DNA of 64,000 nucleotides from contig NC_081811.1 in assembly GCF_030704535.1 (NCBI RefSeq), forward strand, positions 5,001,001 to 5,065,000. The letters run 5' to 3'. The notes beneath the pieces are model-generated. The model did no database searches. It was not told the DNA's origin and worked only from the letters and a program-made list of their open reading frames with translations. Positions within the stretch are counted from its first letter, which is position 1, and each line of letters begins with the position of its first letter. This DNA is from Vitis vinifera. Its lineage: Eukaryota; Streptophyta; Magnoliopsida; Vitales; Vitaceae. Below are positions 62,630-64,000 of the stretch, piece after piece. A program made the translations under genes and the position numbers.

Positions 62630-63577
62630 ATGGATAGGCTCTGTGTATTTAGCAGCATTGTTCTCTTTCTGGGGGTGCTCACAGGGACAACACTTAGAGG
62701 AGCATCAGCTGCTTGGCTCCAAGCCCATGCAACCTTTTATGGTGGAAGTGATGCTTCAGGAACTATGGGTGAGTTATATATGATCAGTTTCTATCCATTT
62801 TGTGGTTTAATTACTTAAATGTTTTTTGCTTATGAGTTTGATCATGTGTGTGTGTTGGGTTCTAGGTGGTGCATGTGGTTATGGCAATCTTTACAGCGAT
62901 GGTTATGGAGTAAAGACTGCAGCGCTGAGCACGGCTTTGTTCAACAATGGCAAGGCATGTGGTGGCTGCTATCAGATTGTGTGTGACGCAACCAAGGTGC
63001 CCCAGTGGTGCCTCAAGGGCACATCTATTACCATCACCGCTACCAACTTCTGCCCACCGAATTACGCTCTCCCTAGTGATAATGGCGGGTGGTGCAATCC
63101 TCCAAGGCCTCACTTTGACATGTCTCAACCTGCTTTCGAGTCTATAGCAAAATACAGGGCTGGAATTGTACCAATTCTTTATAGGCAGTAAGTATACATC
63201 TACCAGGTCATCTGTTCTCTTTTTATATATATACATAAAGTGATATGGAGTTCTTTGGATTAATCAGAGTTCGATGCAAGAGAAGCGGAGGCATGAGGTT
63301 CACCATAAATGGAAGGGATTACTTCGAGCTAGTTCTGATATCCAATGTGGGAGGTGCTGGAGAAGTCTCTAAGGTATGGATAAAAGGGTCCAAAGCCAAT
63401 AGCTGGGAAGCCATGACCAGGAACTGGGGCTCAAACTGGCAGAGCCTGAAATACCTGAACGGCCAGAGCTTGTCCTTTAGAGTCCAAAGCAGTGACGGGA
63501 AGACCCTCACAGCCCTCAATGTGGCACCTTCAAACTGGAAGTTTGGCCAGTCATTCACCACAAATGTTCAATTCTGA
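62630..63577 (+). CDS. EXPA: Alpha-expansin
   Basis: Secreted wall-loosening protein that acts on cellulose-xyloglucan contacts at acid pH without hydrolysis. Exons: 62630-62768, 62866-63187, 63268-63577; GT-AG and in phase, 256 aa, standard length with the two introns common in EXPA genes. A signal peptide covers about residues 1-27. Domain 1 (GH45-like) starts [20 protein letters not shown], has eight cysteines (50, 78, 81, 86, 95, 109, 123, 157) and the diagnostic HFD motif at 129-131. Domain 2 (CBM63-like, about 165-250) has the wall-binding aromatics, including Trp191, Trp200 and Trp207, and ends SFTTNVQF. The [16 protein letters not shown] stretch marks alpha rather than beta expansins. 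The exact EXPA number cannot be assigned from memory. Confidence 0.97.
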
Positions 63578-63852
63578 AGTTCCTTGTATACTACCATACT
63601 TCAGTTTTGTTGTTTCTTCCTGTATTTAGTTTGCAACTTGGGGGGTTGTGGCTGATCCTTTCTTTGATGAAGCCCACCTCATCAAAAATAAAATTCAACT
63701 CTAAACCAGACCCATTCAATAAAATCCTTTCTTTGATTTTTTTTTTTTCCTCTGAAGGCAAAGCATAGAAATCAATGTTTGACATGAAAATACAATCATT
63801 ATTGAGAAGAAGCTTGTCAAAGTTACAACTTAAATCCAGTGGATGAACATGT
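63578..63852. other. Convergent spacer between expansin and ABCG genes
   Basis: The expansin 3' untranslated region (aataaaatcc near 63718 is a possible poly(A) signal) meets the 3' region of the minus-strand ABCG gene. Only 275 bases separate the two stop codons. Confidence 0.5.
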
Positions 63853-64000
63853 TTACTTCCTTTGGAAGTTGAGTTTTGCAATTGTATACCCAAAAACTGA
63901 AGCAAAGACTAGTGGGAAAGAAATAAGAACAATTGCTGTAACACCTAAATCATCATGGTTATACCCATAATAGCTTTTGAAGAAAGCATTGATTGCATTG
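63853..64000 (-). CDS. PDR-type ABCG transporter, last-exon fragment
   Basis: Reading leftward from the window edge, 49 codons end in TAA at 63853-63855. The peptide has the PDR C-terminus: FFKSYYGYNHDDLGV, then a hydrophobic final helix and IAKLNFQRK. It is closely similar to the end of the left-hand pseudogene ([24 protein letters not shown]), and both have taaacatgttcatc at and after the stop. No defect is seen in this fragment; whether the whole gene is intact cannot be judged because it continues beyond the window. Confidence 0.88.
   Translation of the reverse strand, partial: NAINAFFKSYYGYNHDDLGVTAIVLISFPLVFASVFGYTIAKLNFQRK

Noticed and set aside
62862-63236. 124-residue minus-strand frame across the expansin gene
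   Set aside because: Antisense shadow of expansin exon 2.

Overview
The window looks like nuclear DNA of a eudicot, most likely grapevine (Vitis). All genes have plant-type GT-AG introns in AT-rich DNA, the families are plant ones (SBP transcription factor, PTI1-like kinase, NEAP, alpha-expansin, PDR-type ABCG transporter), and intergenic and intronic DNA is full of MITEs and copia relics. The species call rests on general resemblance and is an inference. Gene models below were built by hand from open frames and splice sites, with phase checked across every junction.

Layout. 1-6796 (+): 3' half of a dead PDR-type ABCG transporter with stops, frameshifts, a lost Walker A loop and a 1.2-kb inverted-repeat element in an intron. 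8468-16780 (-): ten-exon SPL1/SPL12-type transcription factor of 1016 aa. 17.3-28.4 kb: gene-free, with nested MITEs at 20.0-21.26 kb and a copia relic at 23.3-24.0 kb. 30560-33680 (+): seven-exon PTI1-like kinase, 362 aa, with the subfamily's DFD motif. 36436-41223 (+): nine-exon sugar-phosphate/nucleotide-sugar translocator-like membrane protein, 380 aa. 41987-44812 (-): five-exon nuclear envelope-associated coiled-coil protein (NEAP), 335 aa, convergent with the translocator. 45.0-49.8 kb: gene-free, repeat-rich. 50111-53364 (+): three-exon NYN-domain putative endoribonuclease, 652 aa. 55164-61051 (-): full-length but decayed Ty1/copia element with short (about 185 bp) LTRs, an atata target duplication and an unusual hairpin array in its leader. 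62630-63577 (+): three-exon alpha-expansin, 256 aa, with a clear TATA box. 63853-64000 (-): last exon of a second PDR-type ABCG gene, cut by the window edge.

The genes are ordinary housekeeping, signalling and wall genes with no operon-like logic. Two layout facts stand out. Related ABCG genes lie at both ends facing inward, so the block sits between inverted paralogues. The order SPL1-type, PTI1-type, NYN recalls adjacent gene pairs in Arabidopsis. The least explained signal is the array of small hairpins between the copia primer-binding site and gag, where stems differ in sequence but keep pairing.
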